This document shows positions 32,055 through 42,511 of a stretch of 64,000 nt of DNA, piece by piece; within the stretch, counting starts at the first letter, position 1, and every line of letters begins with the position of its first letter. This stretch comes from Sinomonas terrae. Lineage in GTDB: Bacteria > Actinomycetota > Actinomycetes > Actinomycetales > Micrococcaceae. Both the position numbers and the translations under genes were made by a program. The stretch spans positions 2,728,001-2,792,000 of the forward strand of contig NZ_JAKZBV010000001.1 of the NCBI RefSeq assembly GCF_022539255.1, read 5' to 3'. The notes below the pieces were generated by a model. It made no database searches. It was not told the DNA's origin and worked only from the letters and a program-made list of their open reading frames with translations.

Positions 32055-32989
32055 CAGCCCCTCGCCCGCGGGTGAGCGGCCGCGTAGACTTCGCGGAGCG
32101 TGTCGGCGGTGACGAGCGTGTAGACCTGCGTCGTCGTGACAGACGCGTGGCCGAGCAGCTCTTGGACCACCCTCACATCGGCACCCCCCTCAAGGAGATG
32201 CGTCGCGAACGAATGGCGGAGGGTGTGGGGCGAGACATCCCGATCGATCTGGGCACGCTCGGCAGCGTCCTTCAGGATCGTCCACGCGCTCTGACGGCTC
32301 AACCGACCGCCGCGCGCGTTGAGGAAGAGACCGGGCGTCCCACTCCCCTTCGCCGCAAGAACGGGACGCCCGCGGACGAGGTAGTCGTCGACGGCGCGGG
32401 CGCCGAACGAGCCCAGTGGAACGAGACGCGCCTTCGAGCCTTTTCCGAAGAGCCTCACGATCGACGGGCCGCCGTCCGCCTCGCCGTCCAGACGAACGTC
32501 GTCGACGTCGAGGCCGACCGCTTCGCTGATGCGGGCGCCCGTGGAGTACAGGAACTCGAGGAGGGCACGGTCCCGGAGACCGGTCGGCGTGTCCAGCGAG
32601 GCCGCCTCGAGGATCCGGGCGACGTCGTCGACGGGGATCGCCTTCGGCAGCCGCTGCCCGGGCAGCGGCGGGTGGACATCCGCGGCGGGGTCTCCCGCCG
32701 TCGTGCCCTCGAGCGCCCAGAAGCGGTGGAGGCCGCGGACGGCGACCACCGTCCTGGCCGCCGAGCGGATGCCCAGCACCGTGCCGCCGTCGGCCCCGTC
32801 CCGCAGCGCCTCCGCGAAGCGCGCGACGTGCTGGCGCGTCACGCCGTCGGGCGCTCCGATGCCCTGGGCGGCAAGATAGTCGAGATAGCGGCGCAGATCC
32901 CGCCGGTAAGCCGCGAGCGTGTTGGCCGCGAGGCCGCGTTCGACCGACAGGTGGCGCAGGTAGTCGTCGACGCCGGTCGCGAGGTCCAT
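32054..32989 (-). CDS. xerD: Site-specific tyrosine recombinase XerD
   Basis: 311 residues from ATG 32989, overlapping the NUDIX stop as TGATG. The N-terminal SAM-like domain starts DYLRHLSVERGLAANTL. The catalytic R-H-R-Y set is complete: TGARISEAVGL, HTLRHSFATH, LLGHASVTTTQVYTLV. It resolves chromosome dimers with XerC at dif. Position after pyrG and the ADP-ribose NUDIX gene is the conserved actinobacterial arrangement. Confidence 0.95.
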   Translation of the reverse strand: MDLATGVDDYLRHLSVERGLAANTLAAYRRDLRRYLDYLAAQGIGAPDGVTRQHVARFAEALRDGADGGTVLGIRSAARTVVAVRGLHRFWALEGTTAGDPAADVHPPLPGQRLPKAIPVDDVARILEAASLDTPTGLRDRALLEFLYSTGARISEAVGLDVDDVRLDGEADGGPSIVRLFGKGSKARLVPLGSFGARAVDDYLVRGRPVLAAKGSGTPGLFLNARGGRLSRQSAWTILKDAAERAQIDRDVSPHTLRHSFATHLLEGGADVRVVQELLGHASVTTTQVYTLVTADTLREVYAAAHPRARG

Positions 32990-33639
32990 CAGCGCTGGGC
33001 CGGGTGCGCCGGCCACGGGGCATCGCCCGGCCGGAGCCCAGCGAACCCGGATCGGCTCGCGGCCTGCGCCGCAAGGATTCCGACGACGGCGCTCGGGTTG
33101 TGGAGGCGCCCGTCGAGGACGGCAGCAACCGCCTCGTCGAGATCGACCCACGCAAACTCGATCTCCGACTCCTCAGCCGTCCGCACGTGACGGTCGGGCT
33201 CCGGGACGTCCTCGAGCCCACGTGCGAGGTAGATGCGGATGGCTTCGCTCGAAGAACCGGGCGAGTTGAAGACGTCAGCGAGGATGTGCCATTCAGCAGC
33301 CGTGAGGTCAGCCTCCTCGGCAAGCTCACGAGCTGCCGCTGCGAGGTTGGCTTCGCCCTCGACGTCCAGGAGGCCCGCGGGGATCTCCCATAGCAGCATC
33401 CCGACCGGATGCCGGTACTGGCGGAGCAGGAGGACCCGGCCCTCTTCGTCCATCGGCAGGATCGCCACGGCGCCGGGGTGGTCGATGAATTCCCGGCGGA
33501 GCGGCTCCGAGCCTTCCGAAAGCTCGAAGGTGTCCGAGCGGACGTCCCAGATCTTGCCGTGGAAGACCGGTTCCGAGGCGAGCACGCGCCGCGGACTCAG
33601 CGCATCCTCGATGTGCGGCCGCGGCGCGTGCGTCGTCAC
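32989..33639 (-). CDS. NUDIX hydrolase, ADP-ribose pyrophosphatase type
   Basis: 216 residues from GTG 33639. Features are GKIWDVRSDTFEL, LLRQYRHPVGMLLWEIPAG and the Nudix helix AARELAEEADLTA, with the SSSEAIRIYLARGL strand, matching ADP-ribose pyrophosphatases. It hydrolyses ADP-ribose to AMP and ribose 5-phosphate. It lies 9 nt after pyrG and overlaps xerD by 1 nt, an arrangement shared with Rv1700 in Mycobacterium tuberculosis. Confidence 0.9.
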   Translation of the reverse strand: MTTHAPRPHIEDALSPRRVLASEPVFHGKIWDVRSDTFELSEGSEPLRREFIDHPGAVAILPMDEEGRVLLLRQYRHPVGMLLWEIPAGLLDVEGEANLAAAARELAEEADLTAAEWHILADVFNSPGSSSEAIRIYLARGLEDVPEPDRHVRTAEESEIEFAWVDLDEAVAAVLDGRLHNPSAVVGILAAQAASRSGFAGLRPGDAPWPAHPAQR

Positions 33640-33648
33640 CGGCGTGCC

Positions 33649-35396
<1,748 letters not shown>

Positions 35397-35400
<4 letters not shown>

Positions 35401-37217
35401 CTCTTCCCCGCGCGGACCCGGCCGCCACGGCGCGGCGCGCCGGTCGCGTCAACAGGGTGTGGGCCCGGGTCGGGATCAGGGTCGCTCCGCGCGTCGTCAA
35501 GGAGCTCCTGGGCGTGCGCCCGTGCGGAGGCCGAGTCCTCCTGGCCGGCGAGCATGCGCGCGAGTTCGACGACGCGTTCGTCCTCCGCGAGGAGCGCGAC
35601 GTCGCTCGACGTGAAGCCCGCTACCCCCGCGCTCCGATCGGCGGACTCCCCCGTCGCGACCGAGGTCTTGGTGACCCGGATGTGGCGGTCCGCGAACGCG
35701 GCAACCTGGGGAAGGTGCGTCACGACGAGCACTTGGACGTGCTTCGCGAGCATGGCAAGCCGCCGCCCGATTTCCACGGCAGCGCGGCCGCCGACGCCGG
35801 CGTCGACCTCGTCGAAGACGAAGGTCGGCACAGGGTCGACCGCGGCGAGGACAACCTCGATCGCGAGCATGACCCGCGAGAGCTCACCGCCGGAAGCGCC
35901 CTTCCCCAGAGCGCGGGCGGGCGCGCCGGCGTGGGGGCGCAGGAGGATCGCCACCTCGTCCGAGCCGAGTGGCCCGAGGTCCGGGGTTTCCTCGACCGAG
36001 ACCTGCAAGGTCGCGTCAGGCATGGCAAGGGCGGTGAGCTCCGCGCTGACCCGCTCCGCGAGTTCGGCCGCCGCGTCGCGTCGCCGGACCGTGAGCTCCC
36101 CTGCGAGACCGCGGAGCTTCTCCTCGTCGCGCGCGACCTGCTCGGTCAGCACGTCGATCCGGCCGCCGTCGTCCTGAAGTTCGTAGAGCCGCTTCTGCGC
36201 GGTCTCGGCCCAGGCAATGACCTCGTCGACGCTCGGTGCGTATTTCCGAACGAGCCCGCCCAGCGCAGCCCTTCGCTCCTCGACCTCGGCGAGACGCTGC
36301 GGGCCCTCGGCGTCGAGCGAGGCGCCGTAGCTTGCGAGCTCCTGGGCGATGTCTGCCAAGACGTAGCCGACGTCGGCGAGCCGCTCGGCGGCGCCCGCCA
36401 GGGCCGGGTCGTGCTCGGAGACGTGATCGAGGGCGCGCTTCGCGGCGTCCACAAGCGTCGTCGCATCCCCTGCCTCGCCGAAGTCCTCCGCAACCAGCGC
36501 CTCGTGCGCCTGCTGGGCGGCGAGGCGCAGCCCCTCGAGGTTGGAGAGCCGCAGCGACTCGGCCTTGAGGGCGTCGTCCTCTCCCGGCTGGGGGTCGACG
36601 GCCGCGATCTCCTCGAGGGCCTGCTCGAGGGACTCGGCTTCGCGAAGACGCTCTCTGGAGGCCGAGGTGAGTTCGTTGAGCTCGCGCTGTGCGCCCACCC
36701 ACCGCGCGTACAGCGCCGCGTACTCGGCGAGCCGGCCCGCGAACTCCTCCCCCGCGAAGCGGTCGAGTGCCTCCCGTTGGGCTGCGGCACTCTTTAGCCG
36801 GAGCTGCTCGGACTGGCCATGGATTACGACCAGCTGCTGGCCAACCTCTGCGAGCGCCCCGACCGGTGCGCTGCGCCCCCCGAGGTGCGCCCGACTCCGC
36901 CCGTCCGCACCCACCGTGCGGGCCACGATCAGCTCAGCGGCGCCGTCGTGCTCTTCGACGTCGGCGCCCGCCTCGACGGCTCGCTCGACGGCGGCATGGC
37001 CCGGTTCGAGGCGCACACTCGCCTCCGCGAGGGCGGACTTGGCCCCCACGCGAACCGCACCGGCGTCGGAGCGTCCGCCGAGCAGGAGGCCGAGCGCGGT
37101 GACCACCATGGTCTTGCCGGCACCGGTCTCGCCCGTTACCACACTCAGTCCGGGCCCCAGCGGCAGCGTCGCGTCGGCGATGACGCCGAGGTCACGGATC
37201 CGGAGCTCCTCGATCAC
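35397..37217 (-). CDS. recN: DNA repair protein RecN
   Basis: 606 residues from GTG 37217, overlapping the nadK stop as GTGA and with AAAGGAGAG upstream. SMC-like ATPase: IEELRIRDLGVIADATLPLG, Walker A GETGAGKT (about 30-37), a long coiled-coil middle, the signature GASGGELSRVMLAIE and Walker B FVFDEVDAGVGGRAAVEIG. It acts in double-strand break repair. The gene order tlyA-nadK-recN is conserved. Confidence 0.95.
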
Positions 37218-38221
37218 TCGTCGCTCTCCTTTCGGCTCTCTGCCCACCGCGGCGTGAGGCTCTTCCCGCTCCACGGCTGCGGCGGGACTTCCTCGACTTG
37301 GCCTCCGTTCGTCCCGAGCGGCGCGGGTCCGCGCCATCCGTGGATCGGCAGCTCGAACTTCCGAACGAGCCGCGCTGAGAACGGGGTCGCGCTGATCCTC
37401 GCGAGCTGCACCGGCTGAGCAGAGCGCGTGACCTCGACCCGGGCCCCCGGCGGAAGATCCACCGAGCGGCGGCCGTCGCACCACAGCACCCCCTGGGCGT
37501 CGGTACGCGTGAGAATCTCAACCGCGAGCCGCGAATGCGGCGACACGACGAGCGGTCGCGCGAAGAGGGCATGCGCGCTGATAGGGGCGATCAGCAGGGC
37601 CTCGACCTCGGGCCACACGACCGGCCCGCCAGCCGAGAACGCGTAGGCCGTGCTCCCCGTCGGCGTTGCGAGCACGATCCCATCGCAGCCGTAGGACGTG
37701 AGCGGCTTGCCGTCGACCTCAGTCACGATCTCGATCATCCGCTCGCGGCTTGCCTTCTCGATCGCCGCCTCGTTGAGCGCCCAGCTGTGCGCAACCTTGC
37801 GGCCCTGGATCCACACGCTCACGTCGATCGTCATGCGTTCCTCGACCGAGTAGCTGCGGCTCGCAACCCACTGGACGGTCTGGGCGAGGTCGGCGCGCTC
37901 GCTCTCGGCGAGGAAGCCCACGTGGCCGAGGTTGACGCCCAGCAATGGCACGTCGATGCCGCGGACGAGCTCGGCCGCGCGCAGGATCGTGCCATCCCCG
38001 CCGAGCACCATGACGAGTTCGACGTCGGCCAGAGCGACGTCTGCTTCCAGGATCTCGGTCGGGTGGTCGAGGCTCCCGAAGTGGGTTTCGAGGTCCTTCT
38101 GCTGCTGGGCCGTCATAACGGGCACTAGGCCCGATCCGTGGAGCTGGGCGCACGCCTCGCGTGCCGCGATCATCGATTCCTCGCGGCCGGTGTGGGCTAG
38201 GACAAGCACGCGTCGGTTCAT
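37214..38221 (-). CDS. nadK: NAD kinase
   Basis: 335 residues from ATG 38221, overlapping the tlyA stop as ATGA. Motifs are LGGDGTILRAAE, NLGHVGFLAE and the glycine-rich LATPTGSTAYAFSAGG block, diagnostic of ATP/polyphosphate-dependent NAD kinases. It phosphorylates NAD to NADP. The C-terminus is somewhat extended beyond the core fold. Confidence 0.95.
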   Translation of the reverse strand: MNRRVLVLAHTGREESMIAAREACAQLHGSGLVPVMTAQQQKDLETHFGSLDHPTEILEADVALADVELVMVLGGDGTILRAAELVRGIDVPLLGVNLGHVGFLAESERADLAQTVQWVASRSYSVEERMTIDVSVWIQGRKVAHSWALNEAAIEKASRERMIEIVTEVDGKPLTSYGCDGIVLATPTGSTAYAFSAGGPVVWPEVEALLIAPISAHALFARPLVVSPHSRLAVEILTRTDAQGVLWCDGRRSVDLPPGARVEVTRSAQPVQLARISATPFSARLVRKFELPIHGWRGPAPLGTNGGQVEEVPPQPWSGKSLTPRWAESRKESDE

Positions 38222-39048
38222 CGGGTTTCCCTCCCTCGTGCTTCGGGCCAGACCGCCGCCAGAAGCTCCTCGACTCCCCGGCCAGCCTTGTGGCCGCCTG
38301 CCGTTCCGTCCGGAAGGGGCCTGGTCAGCCACAGGAAGTATTCCACGTTGCCGTCTTGCCCAGGCAGGGGGCTCTCGGCGAGCCCCCGAAGGAGCAGGCC
38401 GGCGTCGTGCGCGGCGCGCGCGACTCCAGCGACGGCCCGCTGCCGTTCGCTGGGTGATTGGACGACGCCGGTCCTCGCGAGGCGTTCCCTTCCCACCTCG
38501 AACTGGGGCTTGACCATGAGCAGGAGGTCGCCTCCGGGCACCGTCGATGCGCCGAGGGGGCCCACGACGAGCGTGAGGGAGATGAACGAGAGATCCGCGA
38601 CGGTGAGCTCGGCGGGGCCCCCGATGCTGTCCGGGGCGAGGTCCCGGACGTTGAGCCCTTCGTATACGTCGACGCGCGGGTCTGCGCGCAGGCGCTCGAC
38701 GAGCTGCCCATGCCCGACGTCAACGGCGACGACGCGCGCGGCGCCAGCTTCTAGCAGGACGTCCGTGAAGCCGCCCGTCGAAGCTCCGGCGTCGAGGCAG
38801 CGGAGCCCCTCGGGCATGATCTCCGGGAAGCGGGCGAGCGCCCCTGCGAGCTTATGCCCGGCACGGCTCGCGTAACGGTCGTGCTCGGACGCTTCGACTT
38901 CGATCGGCTCGTCCGCAGAAACGGGCTGAGAGGCCTTGCCCGCCAACTGTCCGCTCACCGACACGTGGCCGTCCGCGATGAGGTTTGCAGCGTGCGTGCG
39001 TGACCGGGCGAGGCCACGGTGCACGAGTTCGAGGTCGAGTCGGGACAC
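38218..39048 (-). CDS. tlyA: TlyA family rRNA 2'-O-methyltransferase
   Basis: 276 residues from GTG 39048. An N-terminal S4-like RNA-binding domain (LDLELVHRGLARSRTHAANL, ISDG-like ADGHVSVSG) precedes a Rossmann methyltransferase with SAM motif CLDAGASTGGFTDVLLEAGA and a K-D-K-E-type set including MVKPQFEVG. Actinobacterial TlyA methylates 16S and 23S rRNA; loss gives capreomycin resistance in mycobacteria. It lies between a 48-residue gene and nadK. Confidence 0.93.
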   Translation of the reverse strand: MSRLDLELVHRGLARSRTHAANLIADGHVSVSGQLAGKASQPVSADEPIEVEASEHDRYASRAGHKLAGALARFPEIMPEGLRCLDAGASTGGFTDVLLEAGAARVVAVDVGHGQLVERLRADPRVDVYEGLNVRDLAPDSIGGPAELTVADLSFISLTLVVGPLGASTVPGGDLLLMVKPQFEVGRERLARTGVVQSPSERQRAVAGVARAAHDAGLLLRGLAESPLPGQDGNVEYFLWLTRPLPDGTAGGHKAGRGVEELLAAVWPEARGRETR

Positions 39049-39051
39049 CCG

Positions 39052-39198
39052 TTAGGCTCCCGGCTCCTCGTCGAGCGCCGCCGCCAGGGCGTCGTGGAAC
39101 CGCTCAAACGCCTCGGCCCGGTCGGTTCCGGCGAGTGAGCCCGCCTCGTCCAGGAGCGCAAGCGCGCGTTCGACAGCGACGTGAGGTTCCTCGCTCAT
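39052..39198 (-). CDS. Small conserved protein between HAD phosphatase and tlyA (Rv1693-like position)
   Basis: 48 residues, ATG 39198, stop 39054-39052, only 3 nt before the tlyA GTG. The sequence contains HVAVERALALLDEAG and AEAFERFHDALAAALDEE, an acidic amphipathic helical protein. Small proteins of this type sit in the same place in other Actinobacteria (Rv1693 in M. tuberculosis). Function unknown. Too short for many gene finders. Confidence 0.75.
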   Translation of the reverse strand: MSEEPHVAVERALALLDEAGSLAGTDRAEAFERFHDALAAALDEEPGA

Positions 39199-39216
39199 GA
39201 GCCCCAGCCTATCGGC

Positions 39217-40218
39217 TCAGGACTCCCACACGAGTTCAGGCGCAGTCTCGCGCTCAGCCGCAGGGTGAGCCTCCCACCATGCCGCGCAGGCTGCACGCCA
39301 CGCATCCACGTCCTCGGGACTGCCCGTGACGCGGATGGAGCTGCCTTCGACTCTCGCCGTGGACCGGGCGGCCCGCCACCCGCCGTCGAACGCTTCCGGG
39401 GCAGCGTAGGGCTCGTAGAGATCTGCGAGCGTCGCGAGGATGTACTTCGGGCGCTCGTCCGTGCGGGCCGCGAGAATCGTCTCAGTGGTGTCGACGCCGG
39501 TCAGGACGGCGGCGGTTGCGAAGCCGGCACGGTTCCCGCCCAGGATATCGGTGTCCAGCCTGTCGCCGACGACGACGGGCCGTTCGGCGCCCAGCCGCTC
39601 GGCGGCAGTCAGGAACAGCGGAGCCTCAGGCTTGCCGGCGACGAGGGGTTCCTTGCCGGTCGCGGCGCGAACGGCGTTGACGAGGCTCCCATTGCCAGGG
39701 GCGATGCCCCTCGCCTGCGGAATCGTCAGGTCCGTGTTCGTGGCGATCCACAGCGCGCCGGAGGCTACCGCGTAGGTGGCCTCAGCGAGGTCGCGCCAGC
39801 CGAGGTCGGGGCTGAAGCCCTGAATGACCGCGACAGGGGCATCGTGGGCTGAGTGAACCGGAACGAGGCCTCGCGCCTCGACTTCGTGGGCAAGCGCGGA
39901 ACTGCCCGTCACCAGCACGCGCGACCCGGCGGGCACCTGCCGGGCGAGCAGGTCAGCCCCCGCCTGGGCCGAGCTCACGACGTCCTCGTCCGCCGCGGGC
40001 GCGCCGAGTTCGCGGAGGTGAGCCGCGACCTCGGCGGTGCTACGCGAGGCGTTATTGGTCACGTAGCCGAGGCGGACGCCTCGTGGGGCGAGGGCCTGGA
40101 GCGCCTCGGGCGCCCCAGGTATCGCATGCGGGCCAGCGTAGACAACCCCGTCGAGGTCCGACAGGACGGCGTCGAAAGCGTCGATGAACGCTCCGGACTT
40201 GTCGTAGTCAGGCACCAT
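39217..40218 (-). CDS. HAD-IIA family phosphatase (NagD-like)
   Basis: 333 residues from ATG 40218, 1 nt after the stop of the TPR-like gene. HAD motifs: SDLDGVVYAG (nucleophile Asp), VTNNASRST, the C2 cap, AGKPEAPLF with the motif III lysine, and VVGDRLDTDILGG. Members dephosphorylate 4-nitrophenyl phosphate, nucleotides or phosphoglycolate. The C-terminal 80 residues beyond the HAD core (GSSIRVTGSPEDVDAWRAAC) are an added domain found in actinobacterial homologues. Confidence 0.88.
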   Translation of the reverse strand: MVPDYDKSGAFIDAFDAVLSDLDGVVYAGPHAIPGAPEALQALAPRGVRLGYVTNNASRSTAEVAAHLRELGAPAADEDVVSSAQAGADLLARQVPAGSRVLVTGSSALAHEVEARGLVPVHSAHDAPVAVIQGFSPDLGWRDLAEATYAVASGALWIATNTDLTIPQARGIAPGNGSLVNAVRAATGKEPLVAGKPEAPLFLTAAERLGAERPVVVGDRLDTDILGGNRAGFATAAVLTGVDTTETILAARTDERPKYILATLADLYEPYAAPEAFDGGWRAARSTARVEGSSIRVTGSPEDVDAWRAACAAWWEAHPAAERETAPELVWES

Positions 40219-40219
40219 G

Positions 40220-42328
40220 TCAGGCGTCAGCGTCCCGCTCGCCGTCCTCTGCGCCTGCGTCTTCGATACCGGCCTCTGAGCTGGACTCGCGCTCCGTGAC
40301 ACCGATCTCGTCCTCGGCGAGCCCTGCCTCCTCGTAAGCCGGGCCCTCGCCCTCCGAGCCAGCAGAGGGCTCGTCTTCAGCCGAGGCGTCCTCACCGGCA
40401 GAGGCCTCGTCGTCAACAGACGCGCCGTCACCAGGCAAGACCTCATCGCCAGGCGAGACCTCATCGCCAGGCGAGACCTCGTCACGATCGGAAGCCTCTT
40501 CAGCACCATAGCCGTCGGACTCGTCGTCCTCCGCGAAGTCCATGATGTCCGGCTCAGCGAACTCACCGACGCCCAGCGCGCTCTCGGCGACCCCGATCTG
40601 GCGATACCACTTCGCCGCCTCGTCGGCGCGACCCGCCGCTGCAAGGGCATCTGCATAGGCCTCGAACAGGCGGGGGCTGAATGAGAACGCCCGGTTGATA
40701 TCCAGCTGCGGGATCTCGAGCTCGGCAACGGCTCCCGCGTAGTCGCCGAGGTCTCCCCGCGCTCCGGAGGCGACGATCGCCAACTCGACCTTGCCCGCGG
40801 CATCGAGCATGTTGCGCTCCTCCGACGTCGCGAGTTCGAGGGCCTTCTCCGGCCGTCCAAGACCTCGTTCGCAGTCGGCCATATGCGGAAGATGGATGCT
40901 CGAGCCCGTGATTCGACGGAAGGTGCGGAATTCGCGCAGCGCATCGTCGTATCGACCGGCCTCGTAGGCAGTCATGCCCACCGCTTCGCGTACGGCGCCG
41001 ATGCGACCTCCGCGGCGGCTGGCCGCGAGGGCGTGCTGGTACGCGAGCTCCGGATTGAAATCAATGAGCCGCCCCGCCATCACGAGGTGCTTCGAGACCC
41101 ACTCCGCGTTGCGGCCTTCGAGCGTGCGCAGCTGCGCCGCCGTGGCCCGGTCGAGCTCCTTGCCCGTAACGTCCGGGTCGATCTCCGGGGAACGCTCACG
41201 GTCCGGTCGATTCGAAACCCGCAGGTCTGCAGCATTCGGGTCACGGCGGAACTCGTTCTCGCGTTCGCCACGCTCGTCCTGACGCTCGTAACGTCCGCGA
41301 TCCTCATGACGAGGCCTATCGAAGCTCGGACGGTCGCCAAAGCCCGGCCTGCCACCGCCGTTCCGGCCTCCTGCGGGGCGCTCACCTTGGCGACGATCCC
41401 CGAAGGGACGGCGGTTTCCGCGGTCCCGGTCAGTACGGTCAGGCCGCTCGCCACGCGCTCCGCGGTCGTCGTAGGACCGGTCGCGGTCACCCCGGGCGCG
41501 GTCATCCCTGTCGCGTTCAAAGCCCGGGCGTTCGCCACGCTCCGGACGGTCGCCGTAGGGACGGCCCTGGCCTCGGTCCCCGCGATCGAAGCCGGGACGA
41601 CCGCCACGATCAGCACGGTCACCGTACGGACGACGCTCACCGCGCTCGGGCCGGTCGCCGTAGGGGCGACGCTCACCACGGTCCGGACGATCACCACGAT
41701 CAAAGCCGCCGGGACGACCACCACGCTCCGGGCGGTCGCCGTAGGGGCGACGCTCACCACGATCGAATCCTGGGCGACCCCCACGGTCACCGAACGGACG
41801 ACGCTCACCACGGTCCGGACGATCACCGAACGGACGACGCTCACCACGGTCCGGACGATCACCGCGGTCCGGACGACCACCACGATCAAAACCGCCGGGA
41901 CGACCACCACGGTCAGAACGGTCACCAAACGGACGACGCTCACCACGATCGAATCCTGGGCGACCCCCACGGTCACCATAAGACCGACCCTCACCGCGGT
42001 CCGGACGGTCTCCCCGGTCAGGGCGATCGCCGTACGCGCGACGCTCACCACGGTCTCCCCGGTCGCCATACGGACGGCGCTCGCCCTGACCAGCTGGCCG
42101 ATACGGACGGCCCTCGCCCCGGTCGTCACGGCGGTCGTCGCGCCTGTCGCTCCACGGACGATCGTCCCCGTCGCGCCGACGATCGCGGAAACCGCGAGGG
42201 TTGCCGCCCGAGTTATTCGCGCCGCGGAAAGCACCACCGGACCGATCCGAACCCCGGCCGGAGCCGGACCCGCGGCGCGGGCCGCCGAACCCCCGTCCGC
42301 CTTGACCGCGTCCGAAGTCGTCTGCCAT
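40220..42328 (-). CDS. RG/RPD-repeat protein with C-terminal TPR-like domain
   Basis: 702 residues from ATG 42328, with an AAAGGAA site upstream. Roughly residues 5-330 are a highly repetitive Arg/Gly/Asp/Pro tract (GERRPYGDR, GDRPDRGERRP, GGRPGFDRG units), resembling RGG-type RNA-binding disordered regions. Residues about 390-590 form helical repeats (NPELAYQHALAASRR, YEAGRYDDALREFRTFRRI, CERGLGRPEKALELA) typical of tetratricopeptide folds. The last 110 residues are strongly acidic with SPGDE/PSAG repeats. Its place before the HAD gene matches Rv1691. The opposite charges at the two ends suggest phase separation or RNA/ribosome association; that is inference. Confidence 0.8.
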   Translation of the reverse strand: MADDFGRGQGGRGFGGPRRGSGSGRGSDRSGGAFRGANNSGGNPRGFRDRRRDGDDRPWSDRRDDRRDDRGEGRPYRPAGQGERRPYGDRGDRGERRAYGDRPDRGDRPDRGEGRSYGDRGGRPGFDRGERRPFGDRSDRGGRPGGFDRGGRPDRGDRPDRGERRPFGDRPDRGERRPFGDRGGRPGFDRGERRPYGDRPERGGRPGGFDRGDRPDRGERRPYGDRPERGERRPYGDRADRGGRPGFDRGDRGQGRPYGDRPERGERPGFERDRDDRARGDRDRSYDDRGARGERPDRTDRDRGNRRPFGDRRQGERPAGGRNGGGRPGFGDRPSFDRPRHEDRGRYERQDERGERENEFRRDPNAADLRVSNRPDRERSPEIDPDVTGKELDRATAAQLRTLEGRNAEWVSKHLVMAGRLIDFNPELAYQHALAASRRGGRIGAVREAVGMTAYEAGRYDDALREFRTFRRITGSSIHLPHMADCERGLGRPEKALELATSEERNMLDAAGKVELAIVASGARGDLGDYAGAVAELEIPQLDINRAFSFSPRLFEAYADALAAAGRADEAAKWYRQIGVAESALGVGEFAEPDIMDFAEDDESDGYGAEEASDRDEVSPGDEVSPGDEVLPGDGASVDDEASAGEDASAEDEPSAGSEGEGPAYEEAGLAEDEIGVTERESSSEAGIEDAGAEDGERDADA
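41694..42000 (-). repeat. 186-bp in-frame duplication inside the RG-repeat gene
   Basis: Sequence beginning CCACGATCAAAGCCGCCGGG at 41694 recurs with few changes from 41880, a shift of 186 bp (62 codons). Both copies include the block TCACCACGATCGAATCCTGG. Shorter repeats of 24-36 bp occur within and around it, for example two copies of a block around 41808-41850. Confidence 0.8.
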
Positions 42329-42373
42329 GTGGTTCCTTTCCTTGTGCAATCGCCGTATAGCGGCTGCAAATAA

Positions 42374-42390
42374 CGCGGTCGAAGACCGCG
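42374..42390 (-). promoter_or_regulatory. Hairpin in the leader of the RG-repeat gene
   Basis: A perfect 7-bp stem (CGCGGTC / GACCGCG) with a 3-nt loop lies about 46 nt before the start codon. TAGACT on the minus strand (42414-42409) could be a -10 further upstream, with no good -35. The remainder of 42329-42511 shows only GC-rich unstructured sequence. Confidence 0.4.
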
Positions 42391-42511
42391 CACCGAATGT
42401 CTGAAACAAGTCTAGTTGGAATTGCGGGGGCGACCCTCCGGCGGGGGCTTCGGGGGTGGGTTGCTTCCGGCTTGCCCGACGGGGGTCCTTCCCGCTGTGC
42501 GGTCCCGTTAA

